The notes beneath the pieces are model-generated. The model did no database searches, was not told where the DNA came from, and was given only the letters and a program-made list of their open reading frames with translations. Positions 63,987 to 64,000 of a DNA stretch of 64,000 bases are shown piece after piece (the stretch's first letter is position 1; each line of letters starts with the position of its first letter). Origin of the DNA: Prorocentrum cordatum (Eukaryota; Sar; Dinophyceae; Prorocentrales; Prorocentraceae); the NCBI GenBank assembly GCA_963575745.1, contig CAUYUJ010002106.1, positions 1 through 64,000 of the forward strand, written 5' to 3'. A program made the translations under genes and the position numbers.

Positions 63987-64000
63987 CTCGAGCGGGCCTG

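Overview
This window looks like nuclear DNA of a eukaryotic microbe. I would guess a dinoflagellate or similar alga: very GC-rich coding DNA, kilobases of (TG)-type microsatellite, dense nested repeats, and no bacterial operon signals. It holds no confident host housekeeping gene. Almost everything belongs to mobile elements.

Layout. (1) Positions 1-17541 form a large GC-rich coding block that reads as one giant Helitron of the Helentron type. It starts with a long N-terminal protein region (acidic and basic tracts, Cys-rich modules, a CW-like zinc finger, an AT-hook-like site). Next comes a rolling-circle Rep with a DUF6570-like zinc module, an HUH motif (HYH, 8104-8112) and a two-tyrosine motif (9340-9354). 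A complete PIF1-like helicase follows, then a C-terminal region that resembles a dead Ulp1/SUMO protease. The last ORF joins an endonuclease/exonuclease/phosphatase (EEP) domain to a ubiquitin-specific protease (USP) whose Cys, His and Asp residues are all present. The reading frame is broken in several places, including an in-frame TAG between the two Rep motifs, so this copy is probably decayed. (2) 17634-24920 is a 7.3-kb minisatellite of GTGTGTCT octamers with a higher-order repeat of about 1.8-2.6 kb. (3) 24921-28184 alternates (TG)n tracts with about four copies of a GC-rich block. (4) 28185-62757 is a sea of nested non-autonomous elements. (5) 62758-64000 carries fragments of a retroelement-type RNase H protein.

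The nested elements share one architecture. The 5' end is (T)A[A/C]CTCGTAGAGCT or (T)GACTCGTAGAGCT. Its inverse, AGCTCTACGAG, lies near the 3' end, followed by a hairpin (CCGGCGGTAA ... TTTACCGCCGG) and the terminus GGCGCC(C)AG(T). I count 39 copies of this 3' structure. Family A (about 1.0-1.2 kb) carries 4-5 monomers of a 177-bp satellite; family B is about 0.4 kb, with several copies of 397-399 bp. Eleven nested insertions can be compared with uninterrupted paralogues. They define the element ends exactly, show no target-site duplication (beyond a possible single T), and mostly fall between two Ts. Subterminal inverted repeats, a 3' hairpin, internal tandem repeats and T|T insertion are the published hallmarks of Helentrons and their non-autonomous HINE relatives.

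The most exciting reading: the same 3' terminus sits at 28185-28242, exactly where the GC-rich domain stops, and the sequence after it resumes inside a family B element. So the Rep/helicase/EEP/USP genes plus the minisatellite may be one giant autonomous Helentron of at least 28 kb, inserted among the small elements that use its ends. Its 5' end would lie upstream of this window.
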